32,823 nucleotides of DNA, from positions 1 through 32,823 of the forward strand of contig CACZAN010000042.1 of the NCBI GenBank assembly GCA_902779165.1. The letters run 5' to 3'. Positions within the stretch are counted from its first letter, which is position 1. Each line of letters opens with the position of its first letter. The stretch is from an uncultured Bacteroidales bacterium (GTDB taxonomy: Bacteria; Bacteroidota; Bacteroidia; Bacteroidales; Bacteroidaceae). The notes below the pieces were generated by a model. That model had not been told where the DNA came from. It saw only the letters and a program-made list of their open reading frames with translations, and searched no databases. Below are positions 8,216 to 16,681 of the stretch, piece after piece. A program made the position numbers and the translations under genes.

Positions 8216-8773
8216 TTACAATTTTGGTTTTACACTCCATTTCTTCACGTATTTCTTTCCTTCCTTGATGTAGATGCCCTTTGTGGGATTGTCGACCAGT
8301 CTGCCGCTCAAATCGTAGATTACCGTATTCACGGAGCTATGGGCAGCGATTGATTGGACGGCTGTGTTGTGGCAGTTCATTCGGGCAACGGAGAGTCCGA
8401 GGCCACCATAATGGGTGAGCCAGATGAGATCACGCTTTATGTCGAGGATGATTTTAGTCACTTCATTGAGGGCGATGCCTGAGTTGTCGGTGTCGTAAGT
8501 CGTCCAAGCGGTTCCATCGTAGCTAACGAGGCCGACGTCACCGGCTGTGGCTATCCATAGACGGTTGTCGGCATCGACCTGTACGTCCCAGAAGCAGTCG
8601 CTGGGCAGCGGAGAGTTGTTGTGGTTGTAGGTTGTAAATGTGTTTCCGTCGAAGCGTGTCAATCCCAGACCATATTCTGAGCCCATTTTGTCGGGATAGC
8701 GAGGGGCGCGGCTGTTCAGCCAAAGGACGTTGTTGTTATCGACAGTCACTGTGCCCACGTAATTGGACGGGAT
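8216..8773 (-). pseudogene. C-terminal part of a secreted beta-propeller (reg_prop-type) protein
   Basis: About 186 residues of a two-component-regulator-propeller-like protein. Blade-type repeats are visible: VTVDNNNVLWLNS, GLTRFDGNTFTTYN, SPLPSDCFWDVQVDADNRLW, GLVSYDGTAWTTYDTDNSGI and KIILDIKRDLIWL. The end (VIYDLSGRLVDNPTKGIYIK, EGKKYVKK) is a sorting-type tail, extended by eight residues. The N-terminal part is absent: past about 8773 the frame stays open but encodes only the reverse of the DUF3127 gene, so a predicted start at 9115 is an artefact. No start codon or signal peptide remains. Such propellers usually belong to longer exported proteins. Truncation is at the same point where the facing gene loses its 5' end. 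Confidence 0.72.
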
Positions 8774-9156
8774 GGAAGGTTGCAACCTATGTCCTCGAGA
8801 CGATGGAACAGTATCCGAAGAAGTGTTGTTTCGATGTTTTCGGTACCGACAAGATTCAGCAGATGAACATTCAGGTAGGCCAGATGCTGACCGTGAGCGT
8901 GGATATCGACGCCCACGAGTACCAGGGCCGCTGGTACAATCAGATTCGTGCCTGGAAGGCCGTGCCCTATGATCCCAACGCTCCTGTGGCTCCCGTGGCT
9001 CCCGTGGGCAGTTTCGATGCAGGCTCTCAGCCTTCAACTCCCTTCCCGCCGACCGACGCCCAGCCTGCGGCTCCCGCTCCCGCTGCTGCTCCTGTTGCAG
9101 ATGCTCCTGCAGCACCTGCCTTCCCCAGCGACAGTACCGACGATCTGCCTTTCTGA
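8773..9156 (+). pseudogene. DUF3127 protein lacking its N-terminal part
   Basis: From the Trp codon at 8773 the plus strand encodes WKVATYVLETMEQYPKKC, then FDVFGTDKIQQMNIQVGQML, VSVDIDAHEYQGRWYNQIRA and a Pro/Ala-rich tail ending in DDLPF. This is the DUF3127 family of small Bacteroidota proteins, OB-fold-like with an acidic tip similar in style to single-strand DNA-binding proteins. The usual first 25 or so residues (a beta-strand with a glycine turn) are missing. Upstream sequence is the reverse of the propeller gene, and an ATG at 8638 there would add meaningless residues. The first internal ATG is at 8803. A terminator hairpin follows at 9191. It is either a rearrangement product or an assembly join. 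Confidence 0.75.
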
Positions 9157-9190
9157 TGATTCCGCTCTCCGGAACGTCAGGAAACTACAG

Positions 9191-9226
9191 GCCCCGCAAC
9201 ATCCAACGATGCTGCGGGGCTTGCTA
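9191..9226 (+). terminator. Intrinsic terminator after the DUF3127 gene
   Basis: An 11-bp stem with one mismatch (gccccgcaaca at 9191-9201 with tgctgcggggc at 9210-9220) and an 8-base loop, followed by a short T-rich stretch. Confidence 0.65.
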
Positions 9227-9284
9227 TTAAGCAGGTGCTCACAATTCTTCTACATTATTATATTATCGCGCGCTCGCGACGAAC

Positions 9285-10025
9285 TTACCTTGTGGCTTCG
9301 TTCATGGCGAGGATCTTCAGGTTTTTGGTGTATTCGTCCAAAAGGGGGCGCCAGTCTGCGACAGAGATGATAGAGTGGGAGAGCAGGTGCTCGAGGCTGT
9401 GTATATCATAGAGACCGCCGTTGTGAAGGATGTGCAGCGCGTTGGCTCTGGCCTTCACCATCGAGCGTGTGGTTTTAAGGCGCTCTTCCCACTGACCTTG
9501 ACCGAGACGGGCTTCTTGCACCACAGGGAGCAGTTTGTTGATTGACTGGATGAGAAGCTTGCCGTGTTCGTAGATGGGCCAGTAGTGGTGGAAGATGAAG
9601 AGGTCTGATTGCTCCACGAGACGGAGCTTGCCCGTAGTGGGGTCGGTGTCAATGTAATAGTGGGTCTCATGGGGCTCGATATCCACGTTTTCAGGCTCGT
9701 ACTGGCTGAAATCAATACCGTAAATACCTATATCGTCGTCGGGGTTGTAGGGCTTTGGATCTTCGCGTGGAATCTTCTTGGAGCGGTCTTTCAAGATGAT
9801 GACTTCGCGCGAGAGCGTGTCTGCATCGTATTCCTGATGGTGGTCGGCAGAGGGAAACAATAGGTAGTCGGGGAAACTTGTGTGATTCACCTTCAGGCGC
9901 TGCCACTCTTCCTCGAGGTTGTCAGCTGTCTTCTCCAGCGTACGCGAGTAGAAGTACGACTTGACCATGTAATAGACGGGGAGGTTGACGTCGCAGAGCG
10001 GTATGGGGTATAGCTGGTAGATCAT
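9285..10025 (-). CDS. Hypothetical protein, 246 residues
   Basis: I do not recognise this protein. It has no signal peptide or membrane segment and is rich in acidic and aromatic residues. Visible stretches are EEEWQRLKVNHTSFPDYLL, an acidic middle (PYNPDDDIGIYGIDFSQYEP), DLFIFHHYWPIYEHGKLLI and a helical, basic C-terminal third (RLKTTRSMVKARANALHIL). It starts 3 nt after the stop of the 457-residue membrane protein gene, so the two are almost certainly co-transcribed and may act together. No sequence feature reveals a catalytic site. The reading frame is intact. Confidence 0.7.
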   Translation of the reverse strand: MIYQLYPIPLCDVNLPVYYMVKSYFYSRTLEKTADNLEEEWQRLKVNHTSFPDYLLFPSADHHQEYDADTLSREVIILKDRSKKIPREDPKPYNPDDDIGIYGIDFSQYEPENVDIEPHETHYYIDTDPTTGKLRLVEQSDLFIFHHYWPIYEHGKLLIQSINKLLPVVQEARLGQGQWEERLKTTRSMVKARANALHILHNGGLYDIHSLEHLLSHSIISVADWRPLLDEYTKNLKILAMNEATR

Positions 10026-10028
10026 AAC

Positions 10029-11402
10029 TTAGCAATAGTTAATTGAATACAACAGGGCATGATGTCGCTCATCATAGAGTTTGCTTGTAAGTTCGCGGTT
10101 GAAGTAGGGAGTGTCGTAGAACGAGCCAATGCCGCCGCCTGTCTGGCTCAGCGACACGGCTTCCATGAGGTCTCCTTCGCGGGCTTTCTGGGCTGCCAGC
10201 AAGAAATTGTCTCTCCACATTCCCCCTGAAGAGTTGGCCATCTCCATGAGGATCTCCTCGAACTCCTTTGTGTTGTCCGTAAGGACTGGCTTTTGGTAAA
10301 GGTTGTCCGTCAGGGGTTTCTCAATCAGCGAGAGCTGTGCGTCGTCTCCCACGACAAAGGTGAAATAGCGTGGATTGCAGCTGTAATACCAGCAGATGAC
10401 ACCGTGTTTGTCGCCTGGCTGCAGCGGTGCCTTTGCCCATTCGTCATAGAAGTAGAACACATCGCGCAGCCCCCTGGAACGCTGATTTTCAAACCATTCG
10501 CTGCTCTCGGCTTCTGCGTAGGGCTGTCCGTCGTGCAGCGAATTGCGTGCCGAACGGGTGATCTCCTGCAGCCAATTCACGCCCCGGAAACGGGCTTCTA
10601 CGATCATATGTTCCTTGGGCTTGGCTGGAATGACGTACCATGGTTGCAAGATTGTGTCGTCCTTGGTGGTCTGTGGTGCACCGTTGATTGCAGCCTTGGG
10701 CGCTGTGACGGTTGTTGTCTGTGGTGCCGTGGTTCTTGCAGCCTTGGGCGCTGGCGTGTTTGCAGCCTTGGGTACAGTCGTTCCTGCAGCCTTCGGTGCT
10801 GGCGTGTTTTCCCTCGTTTCCATCTGTTGCTCAATAGCTTTCATTGCAGCCGAGCGAGCAACATGTTCCACTTGGGGATTCTGGGAAAAGTAGGGCCTGC
10901 GATAGTACTTGCTGGACTTGGTGAACAGGATGCTGCCGTCGTGGCCCACGAGGGTGAGCTTGTATAAGATATCGATGTTCGCGTAACTGCTGTTGCCCTG
11001 GATAGCCTTCTCCTTGACTTCCATGTGGTTGACAAGGTCATAAAGAACTTCCTTGCGGTCACGTACTTTGCCGCTGCGGGTGCGAACCTCCCACACGAAC
11101 CCTTTTTCGTAGAAGAACACGTAGTCGCGATTCATGAAATAGGCTGCATGTTTGATGGCTTTGTACATACCAGGCAGAAGCAGGAGAAAGAGCGCCGCAG
11201 CCACTGTCAGTGCCCTCACGACCAGCGAACTCGTGGTAATGGCCACAAACAGCAAAAACACAACGACGGTCACCCAGATAGAATCCTTCAGTGTCCATCG
11301 TGGCTCCTCCGGCTTATTGCGTATGCATTTTTCAAAGCGCCCCAGATGTTGCGACTCTGGAATCCGCTCCTCGCCCTGCGGCATCAGGAATTCTTCGTTC
11401 AT
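10029..11402 (-). CDS. Hypothetical membrane protein with PKAA-repeat linker
   Basis: I do not recognise this family. I place the start at the ATG at 11402 (MNEEFLMPQGEER), giving 457 residues. An in-frame ATG at 11474 lies inside the ppdK terminator hairpin and would translate it. Two adjacent membrane helices are clear at about residues 41-62 (SIWVTVVVFLLFVAITT) and 63-82 (LTVAAALFLLLLPGMY). After a soluble part comes a low-complexity linker at about 210-260 made of APKAA/VPKAA/APQTT units, then a C-terminal domain with WYVIPAKPKEHMIVEARFRG, REITRS-like basic and VFYFYDEW segments. Both ends are probably cytoplasmic. It is followed 3 nt later by the 246-residue gene. Confidence 0.7.
   Translation of the reverse strand: MNEEFLMPQGEERIPESQHLGRFEKCIRNKPEEPRWTLKDSIWVTVVVFLLFVAITTSSLVVRALTVAAALFLLLLPGMYKAIKHAAYFMNRDYVFFYEKGFVWEVRTRSGKVRDRKEVLYDLVNHMEVKEKAIQGNSSYANIDILYKLTLVGHDGSILFTKSSKYYRRPYFSQNPQVEHVARSAAMKAIEQQMETRENTPAPKAAGTTVPKAANTPAPKAARTTAPQTTTVTAPKAAINGAPQTTKDDTILQPWYVIPAKPKEHMIVEARFRGVNWLQEITRSARNSLHDGQPYAEAESSEWFENQRSRGLRDVFYFYDEWAKAPLQPGDKHGVICWYYSCNPRYFTFVVGDDAQLSLIEKPLTDNLYQKPVLTDNTKEFEEILMEMANSSGGMWRDNFLLAAQKAREGDLMEAVSLSQTGGGIGSFYDTPYFNRELTSKLYDERHHALLYSINYC
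10660..10815 (-). repeat. Imperfect tandem repeats coding the PKAA/PQTT linker
   Basis: Repeated units around the string gcagccttgggcgctg (plus strand), separated by variable Thr/Pro codons, give four PKAA and two PQTT motifs. Such repeats can change length by slippage. The unit number is probably variable between strains. Confidence 0.6.
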
Positions 11403-11436
11403 AAGCAGCTGAGGAATAAATGTGAGTGTAGGGTTA

Positions 11437-11475
11437 ATAAAAATGGACTTGCCACGAAATTGTGACAAGTCCATT
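11437..11475 (-). terminator. Intrinsic terminator of ppdK
   Basis: Stem of 10 bp (aatggacttg at 11442-11451 with caagtccatt at 11466-11475), extended inward by a further three pairs after a mismatch. A T-run follows on the minus strand (11439-11443 reversed). It lies 18 bases after the ppdK stop. Confidence 0.8.
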
Positions 11476-11492
11476 GAAAATGTGCAGTTGGA

Positions 11493-14213
11493 TTATCCTT
11501 CGACAGCTGCCTGCGCGGCGGCCAGACGTGCGATGGGCACGCGGAAGGGTGAGCAGCTGGCGTAGTTCAGACCAATCTTGGCGCAGAACTTCACAGAGCT
11601 GGGTTCGCCGCCGTGCTCGCCGCAGATACCGCAGCGCAGGGTAGGACGTACTTCGCGGCCCTTCTCTACGGCCATCTTCACGAGCTGACCTACACCATTC
11701 TGGTCGAGCACCTGGAACGGGTCAACCTTCAGGATCTTCTTCTCCAGATATGCGGGCAGGAAGCTGGCGATGTCGTCGCGGCTGTAGCCGAAGGTCATCT
11801 GAGTCAAGTCGTTGGTACCGAAGCTGAAGTACTCGGCCTCAGTAGCGATGCGGTCGGCGGTGAGGGCAGCACGAGGAATCTCAATCATCGTACCGATCTC
11901 GAACTCAACCTTCACACCGTACTCCTCGAAGACCTCAGCAGCCACCTTCTGGATGATGGCCTTCTGCTGCTTCAGCTCATAGAGGATACCAATCAGCGGC
12001 ACCATGATTTCGGGCTTCGGGTCGAAGCCTTCCTTCTTCAGTTCGCAAGCGGCGCTGAGGATGGCGCGAGTCTGCATGGCGGTGATTTCGGGGAAGGTGA
12101 TGCCCAGACGGCAACCACGGTGACCCAGCATCGGGTTATTCTCGGCCAGAGAAGCCACGCGGCGCTTGATGGTTTCGAGGCTTACGCCCATCTCCGTAGC
12201 CATGGTCTGCTGACCAGCTTCATCGTGGGGCACGAACTCGTGCAAGGGAGGATCGAGCAGGCGGATGTTCACGGGCAGACCGTTCATAGCCTTCAGGATA
12301 CCCTTGAAGTCAGCCTTCTGATAGGGCAGCAGCTTGGCCAGAGCCTTCTCGCGACCTTCTGCGGTCTCGGCGAGAATCATCTGACGCATAGCGATAATCT
12401 TCTGGTCATCGAAGAACATGTGCTCGGTACGAGTCAGACCAATACCCTTTGCACCGAAGGCGCGAGCCACCTCTGCATCGTGCGGGGTGTCGGCGTTGGT
12501 GCGAACCTGCAACTTGGTGTACTTGTCGCAGAGATCCATCAGCTCCTTGAAGTCGCCGCTGAGTTCAGCTGCCTTCGTGGGAACTTCACCTGCATATACC
12601 TGACCGGTGGTACCGTTGATGGAAATATAGTCGCCTTCCTTGTAAACGATGCCGTCGATTTCCACGGTCTTAGCCTTGTAGTCAACGTTCAGGCTGCCTA
12701 CGCCGCTGACGCAGCACTTACCCATACCACGTGCAACCACGGCAGCGTGAGACGTCATACCGCCGCGTGCGGTGAGGATACCTTCAGCAGCACTCATACC
12801 TGCGAGGTCTTCAGGAGAGGTCTCGATACGTACGAGGACCACCTTGTGACCATCGGCGTGCCAAGCCTGTGCGTCGTCAGCGTGGAACACGATCTGACCA
12901 CAGCCTGCACCAGGAGATGCGGGCAGACCCTGAGCAATCACCTTAGCGGTGCTGAGGGCTTTCTTGTCGAATACGGGGTGCAGCAGCTCGTCGAGCTTCT
13001 GGGGCTCGCAGCGCAGGATGGCGGTCTTCTCGTCGATCTTGCCTTCGTGCAGCAGGTCGATGGCAATCTTCACCATAGCAGCACCGGTGCGCTTACCGTT
13101 ACGGGTCTGCAGGAACCAGAGCTTGCCTTCCTGAACGGTGAACTCCATATCCTGCATGTCGCGGTAGTGCTCTTCCAGCTTCTCCTGGATGGCGTTGAGT
13201 TCGGCGTAGATGGCGGGCATAGCCTCTTCCATCGAAGGATACTTCACGGCACGTTCGCCCTCGCTGATACCGGCACGTTCTGCCCAGCGCTGGCTGCCAA
13301 TCTTCGTGATCTGCTGCGGAGTGCGGATACCGGCTACGACGTCCTCACCCTGAGCGTTGACCAGGTATTCACCGTTGAACAGGTTCTCGCCGTTGGCGGC
13401 ATCGCGGCTGAAGCATACACCTGTTGCGGAGGTGTCGCCCATGTTGCCGAATACCATAGCCATGACGCTGACAGCGGTTCCCCACTCGTCGGGTATTCCT
13501 TCCATCTTGCGATAGAGGATGGCGCGCTCGTTCATCCAGCTGCGGAACACAGCACAGATAGCGCCCCAGAGTTGCTCGATAGGATCATTGGGGAAGTCCT
13601 TGCCGGTGCGCTCCTTGATGGCCTTCTTGAAGCGGACCACCAGTTCCTTCAGCTCTTCTACGCTGAGGTCCTTGTCCAGCTTCACGCCGCGCACGGCCTT
13701 CACCTGCTCGATGATTTCCTCGAACGGGTCGATGTCGGTCTTGTTGGCGGGCTTCAGCTCCAGCACCACGTCGCCATACATCTGCACGAAGCGGCGGTAG
13801 CTGTCATACACGAAGTGGGGGTTGCCGGTCTTCTTCACCATACCTTCTGCCACCTCGTCATTCAGACCCAGATTCAGGATGGTGTCCATCATACCGGGCA
13901 TGGAAGCACGTGCACCGGAACGGACGCTGACGAGCAGCGGGTTCTGGGCATCACCGAACTTGGAGTTCATCAGGGTCTCGATGTGCTTGACGGCTGCCAT
14001 GACGTCGTCGTTCAGCAGCTCCATGATCTTCTCCTGACCTACTTCGTAGTACTCGTTGCACACGTCTGTGGTGATGGTGAAGCCCGGAGGAACGGGAACG
14101 CCAATGAGGTTCATCTCTGCCAGGTTGGCACCCTTGCCCCCCAGTTGCTCGCGCATCTGCGCATTACCTTCAGCCTTACCGTTACCGAAGGTGTAAACAC
14201 GTTTTTGACTCAT
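11493..14213 (-). CDS. ppdK: Pyruvate, phosphate dikinase
   Basis: Converts pyruvate, ATP and phosphate to phosphoenolpyruvate, AMP and pyrophosphate, reversibly; a cytoplasmic glycolytic/gluconeogenic enzyme widely used by anaerobic Bacteroidota. The 906 residues fit the family. The N-terminal ATP-grasp domain begins VYTFGNGKAEGN and has GGKGANLAEMNLIGVPVPPG and LVSVRSGARASMPGMMDTIL. The swivelling domain carries the phosphohistidine in GGMTSHAAVVARGMG (His 489). The C-terminal TIM-barrel has GLTRTEHMFF, LGHRGCRLGITFPE, FGTNDLTQMTFGYSRDD and the acid/base Cys in CGICGEHGGEPSSVKF. The start at 14213 agrees with the family. It has its own promoter and terminator, so it is a single-gene unit. 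A long open frame on the opposite strand (11613-14216) is a codon-bias shadow. Confidence 0.98.
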   Translation of the reverse strand: MSQKRVYTFGNGKAEGNAQMREQLGGKGANLAEMNLIGVPVPPGFTITTDVCNEYYEVGQEKIMELLNDDVMAAVKHIETLMNSKFGDAQNPLLVSVRSGARASMPGMMDTILNLGLNDEVAEGMVKKTGNPHFVYDSYRRFVQMYGDVVLELKPANKTDIDPFEEIIEQVKAVRGVKLDKDLSVEELKELVVRFKKAIKERTGKDFPNDPIEQLWGAICAVFRSWMNERAILYRKMEGIPDEWGTAVSVMAMVFGNMGDTSATGVCFSRDAANGENLFNGEYLVNAQGEDVVAGIRTPQQITKIGSQRWAERAGISEGERAVKYPSMEEAMPAIYAELNAIQEKLEEHYRDMQDMEFTVQEGKLWFLQTRNGKRTGAAMVKIAIDLLHEGKIDEKTAILRCEPQKLDELLHPVFDKKALSTAKVIAQGLPASPGAGCGQIVFHADDAQAWHADGHKVVLVRIETSPEDLAGMSAAEGILTARGGMTSHAAVVARGMGKCCVSGVGSLNVDYKAKTVEIDGIVYKEGDYISINGTTGQVYAGEVPTKAAELSGDFKELMDLCDKYTKLQVRTNADTPHDAEVARAFGAKGIGLTRTEHMFFDDQKIIAMRQMILAETAEGREKALAKLLPYQKADFKGILKAMNGLPVNIRLLDPPLHEFVPHDEAGQQTMATEMGVSLETIKRRVASLAENNPMLGHRGCRLGITFPEITAMQTRAILSAACELKKEGFDPKPEIMVPLIGILYELKQQKAIIQKVAAEVFEEYGVKVEFEIGTMIEIPRAALTADRIATEAEYFSFGTNDLTQMTFGYSRDDIASFLPAYLEKKILKVDPFQVLDQNGVGQLVKMAVEKGREVRPTLRCGICGEHGGEPSSVKFCAKIGLNYASCSPFRVPIARLAAAQAAVEG

Positions 14214-14292
14214 TAGATGTTGTTTTAGTTTTATGGATTAAAAAAATGTTAGTTATCTCGCTTTGTGACCCTATATATATTAATAAGGTGCG

Positions 14293-14324
14293 CAAAAGTA
14301 CGCTTTTTTTGCCAAAGCTCCAAA
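14293..14324 (-). promoter_or_regulatory. ppdK promoter
   Basis: Minus strand: TTTG (14324-14321), 20 bases, then TACTTTTG (14300-14293). This is a full Bacteroidota sigma-ABfr-type promoter, TTTG-N20-TAnnTTTG. The predicted leader is about 73 nt. Confidence 0.75.
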
Positions 14325-14424
14325 TAAAACAACGAATAATTGTACCCTTGACCATGATTTTTCTCATCACGGCCCCTCTTTCACCATAAAACTGCACAAA
14401 AAATAGCTCGCAAGCAGCGATATC

Positions 14425-15630
14425 TCACGGTTGGGCCACGAACTGAGCCGGTGTGAAACCCGTCATACGCTTGAAGAGCGTTTGGAAGTAGCTGCGGTCG
14501 TGGAATCCGCAGTGCTGTGCCACCGCTTCATTGCTCCAGTCTGGATGTGCTTTCAAGGTGCGTTTCGCCTCTTCTATGCGCAGCCGCGTCATCCATTCAC
14601 TGTACTTCAGTCCCTGTTTCCGCAACCATAAGGCCAACAGATAACGCGGCACTCCCATATCATCTGCCGTATTGGGCATCTTGATGCCGTCTTTCATGTG
14701 TCCGCCCCTGTTCAGCCACGCCTCTACGGCAGTGTCCACCCGCAGCATTGCCTCTCTTTCTTCCTCTTCAGCTTCCTTCTGCCCGTTAGTGGCGGAGTCT
14801 TCGATCTTAGCGGTTCCCGATGCCTCTTTCCTTTCCCCTTCAATGCCTGTTCTGTTCTCTGTCGCAAACGTTTTCTCGCTTCTCTCACGCACGCTTTCGT
14901 TTTCCTGTTCTTCCTCTTCGGCCTCCTTCATCTTTGCCGGCGCCGAGCTGACGACATAGCTGCAGAAGCTGTCGACCAAATAGAAGATACCCATGAAGGA
15001 GAAGATGCCGTATATGGCCAGCCACGATCCGGAACCGAAGATGAACAATGGTGCCAGCACTGCCAAGAAGGCCAATACAACGACACTCACCTGCATCCAT
15101 CGCAGGATGCCGTCCATGTCGCGGTCATAATAGTCCTGCAGGGCCTGGCGCATACGGCGCAGCTCGCGCAGGTGACGATAGGTGTAGAAAAACTGGATGC
15201 CTGCATAGCAGAGGCTGGCTCCCCATTCTGCCCAGCGCACCTCACGTGCGCCTGCCAGCAATGGCTTGCCGCCCGCATACGTAGAGACGGCTATCATGGT
15301 CATTGCCACAATCCACACGGGCACGCCAATCCATCTTTCCAGCTGGCTGATCTTGCCCTGACGTTGCAGATAGAGCACAGCCAAAGAGAGTAGGGTAGAA
15401 CTGGGGATGAACAACGCCAAGTTCAGCATCACTGCCTGGGTGACACCCATGGCGCGTAGCTTCAGCACATATTGCAACAGAAACTGCAATGCCAGCAGCG
15501 ATGTGCCGCAGACCATCAGCCAGCGCGCCTTGCTCGCCACGGCATTTTCCGCGGCACGGTGGGGCAACAGCAGCAGCTTCATCGACAACAGCGTCAGCAC
15601 CACCACGGCACTAAATTGCATCGTTTCCAT
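14425..15630 (-). CDS. Seven-helix membrane AraC-family regulator
   Basis: A 401-residue regulator that probably senses in or through the membrane and binds DNA in the cytoplasm. Seven hydrophobic segments can be read in the first 230 residues: FSAVVVLTLLSMKLLLL, LMVCGTSLLALQFLLQYVL, MLNLALFIPSSTLLSLAVLY, VPVWIVAMTMIAVSTYA, ASLCYAGIQFFYTY, VSVVVLAFLAVLAPLFIFG and IYGIFSFMGIFYLVDSF. A charged linker follows with two near-identical acidic blocks (EAEEEEQEN and EAEEEEREA). The last 90 residues are an AraC helix-turn-helix pair: PRYLLALWLRKQGLKYSEWM, RIEEAKRTL, and VAQHCGFHDRSYFQTLFKRM with FTPAQF. It is divergent from the surface-protein locus and shares with it an intergenic region with repeated sites, so it probably regulates both directions. 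Confidence 0.88.
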   Translation of the reverse strand: METMQFSAVVVLTLLSMKLLLLPHRAAENAVASKARWLMVCGTSLLALQFLLQYVLKLRAMGVTQAVMLNLALFIPSSTLLSLAVLYLQRQGKISQLERWIGVPVWIVAMTMIAVSTYAGGKPLLAGAREVRWAEWGASLCYAGIQFFYTYRHLRELRRMRQALQDYYDRDMDGILRWMQVSVVVLAFLAVLAPLFIFGSGSWLAIYGIFSFMGIFYLVDSFCSYVVSSAPAKMKEAEEEEQENESVRERSEKTFATENRTGIEGERKEASGTAKIEDSATNGQKEAEEEEREAMLRVDTAVEAWLNRGGHMKDGIKMPNTADDMGVPRYLLALWLRKQGLKYSEWMTRLRIEEAKRTLKAHPDWSNEAVAQHCGFHDRSYFQTLFKRMTGFTPAQFVAQP

Positions 15631-15659
15631 GTTCTATTTCAATTTCACATTTGAGGCTG

Positions 15660-15667
15660 CAAAGGTA
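15660..15667 (-). promoter_or_regulatory. -7 promoter element of the membrane AraC gene
   Basis: Minus-strand TACCTTTG, exact TAnnTTTG match, placing the transcript start about 23 nt before the ATG at 15630. A -33 TTTG at standard spacing is not evident. Confidence 0.6.
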
Positions 15668-15694
15668 CGAAAAAAAGTACAAAATACACTCTTT

Positions 15695-15765
15695 GGTGTT
15701 TAAATTGTCACAAATTAAACACCTTATTGGCTAATTTTAAACACCAATCTCACAAATTAAACACC
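15695..15765. promoter_or_regulatory. Operator-like cluster: four copies of TTAAACACC
   Basis: Plus-strand TTAAACACC stands at 15715-15723, 15737-15745 and 15757-15765, with start spacings of 22 and 20 bases (two helical turns). An inverted copy, GGTGTTTAA, is at 15695-15703. The longer string tcacaaattaaacacc occurs twice. The cluster lies between the two divergent -7 elements at 15660 and 15785. This is the arrangement expected for an AraC-type activator binding direct repeats; the adjacent membrane AraC protein is the natural candidate. Confidence 0.65.
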
Positions 15766-15784
15766 CTCAAGCCTTTTTTTTTGC

Positions 15785-15792
15785 TATTTTTG
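15785..15792 (+). promoter_or_regulatory. -7 promoter element of the sensor/surface-protein locus
   Basis: TATTTTTG, an exact TAnnTTTG match, 20 bases downstream of the last TTAAACACC site. No TTTG is found at the -33 position, so activation by a bound regulator is plausible. Confidence 0.6.
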
Positions 15793-15809
15793 CACCGCAA
15801 TTATAAATA

Positions 15810-16652
15810 ATGGCTTCCATTGGGAGGCAATTAACGCAGATAAAGATGAATATAGAACAACCCCTCTACGACCTGATGTTGCTCATCGCCGGTGGCGTCA
15901 ACATCCTCCTTGCACTAGTTCTGCTGCACAACAACTACTGGTACCAGGCCTACGACGTGTATCATCGTGCCCGCATCATTGTGGCCGTCAACTACATCAT
16001 ATTCGGTATCGGATTCCTGATGCACGCCCACCTCAGCTGGCGAAACTCATGGCCCGAAGGCGCCACGGCACTCTCGCTGAGCTATTTCCACAGCGGCGGT
16101 GTGCTCTTTGGATGGAGCCACACTTCGCTGATGCGACCCGACTACCTCACCCGCCGTGTCGTCGTCCGCGATCTCCTCATCCTAGTCCTCGGCATCACCG
16201 CTTACTGGACGACCGCTATCATGAGGTCTTTGGGCTACGAGCAGCATTTCAATATTTCACTCTTCAACCTTTCATCAATCATCTTCTTCCTCCACGCCTT
16301 CTATATTTCTTTTACATTCTACCGCACCTACTACCGCGTCAGCCGCAACCTGAACGACCGCGTCGCAGATGCTGGCTCTCCGCGCTGGTGGACTCCTGAT
16401 GTGAAGCGCACAGTGCTGAGCTTCCACCACTCCTTCCTCATCGGCTGCCATCTTATTATATTGTTTGGTATAGGCAGCATTGCCATCACCGCCGCCTTCC
16501 CCCACGATATATGGCCCTACACCCTTCTGCTTATCCTCGGCATCATCGTCTTCACCTACATTTTCTACTCCCTCACCGAGTACGGCAATGTCATCGAGGC
16601 TGGAACCAACGCAACAGAGGATGCGGAACTGGATATGAAGAATAAGAATTGA
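15810..16652 (+). CDS. Stand-alone seven-helix membrane sensor-like protein
   Basis: A 280-residue membrane protein without any enzyme or DNA-binding domain. Seven hydrophobic segments are visible: LMLLIAGGVNILLALVLL, IIVAVNYIIFGIGFLMHA, LSYFHSGGVLFGW, LLILVLGITAYWTTAI, SSIIFFLHAFYISFTFY, FLIGCHLIILFGIGSIAI and YTLLLILGIIVFTYIFYSL. The layout, with a charged loop after helix five, parallels the N-terminal half of the divergent AraC regulator, so this looks like the sensor module on its own. An alternative start is the ATG at 15846 (MNIEQPLYDL), which removes 12 polar residues and may be the true one, given the transcript start predicted near 15799. It ends 29 nt before the giant gene and is probably co-transcribed. 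Function as co-sensor or modulator is inference. Confidence 0.75.
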   Translation: MASIGRQLTQIKMNIEQPLYDLMLLIAGGVNILLALVLLHNNYWYQAYDVYHRARIIVAVNYIIFGIGFLMHAHLSWRNSWPEGATALSLSYFHSGGVLFGWSHTSLMRPDYLTRRVVVRDLLILVLGITAYWTTAIMRSLGYEQHFNISLFNLSSIIFFLHAFYISFTFYRTYYRVSRNLNDRVADAGSPRWWTPDVKRTVLSFHHSFLIGCHLIILFGIGSIAITAAFPHDIWPYTLLLILGIIVFTYIFYSLTEYGNVIEAGTNATEDAELDMKNKN

Positions 16653-16681
16653 AATCAGATCAAAACCAATAATAAAATAAT

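Noticed and set aside
8216-9115. A single 299-residue propeller protein from the ATG at 9115
   Set aside because: Its first 110 or so residues are the reverse complement of the DUF3127 coding sequence and look random (Arg/Glu/Pro-rich).
8638-9156. A 172-residue DUF3127 protein starting at 8638
   Set aside because: The first 45 residues are the reverse of the propeller gene, and the family similarity begins only at Trp 8773.
11402-11474. An N-terminal extension of the PKAA-linker membrane protein to the ATG at 11474
   Set aside because: These codons are the ppdK terminator hairpin; an internal ATG at 11402 gives a sensible N-terminus.
11613-14216. An 867-codon open frame on the plus strand opposite ppdK
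   Set aside because: It mirrors the intact dikinase codon for codon, has no recognisable domains, and is explained by strong third-base C/G preference that removes stops from the opposite frame.
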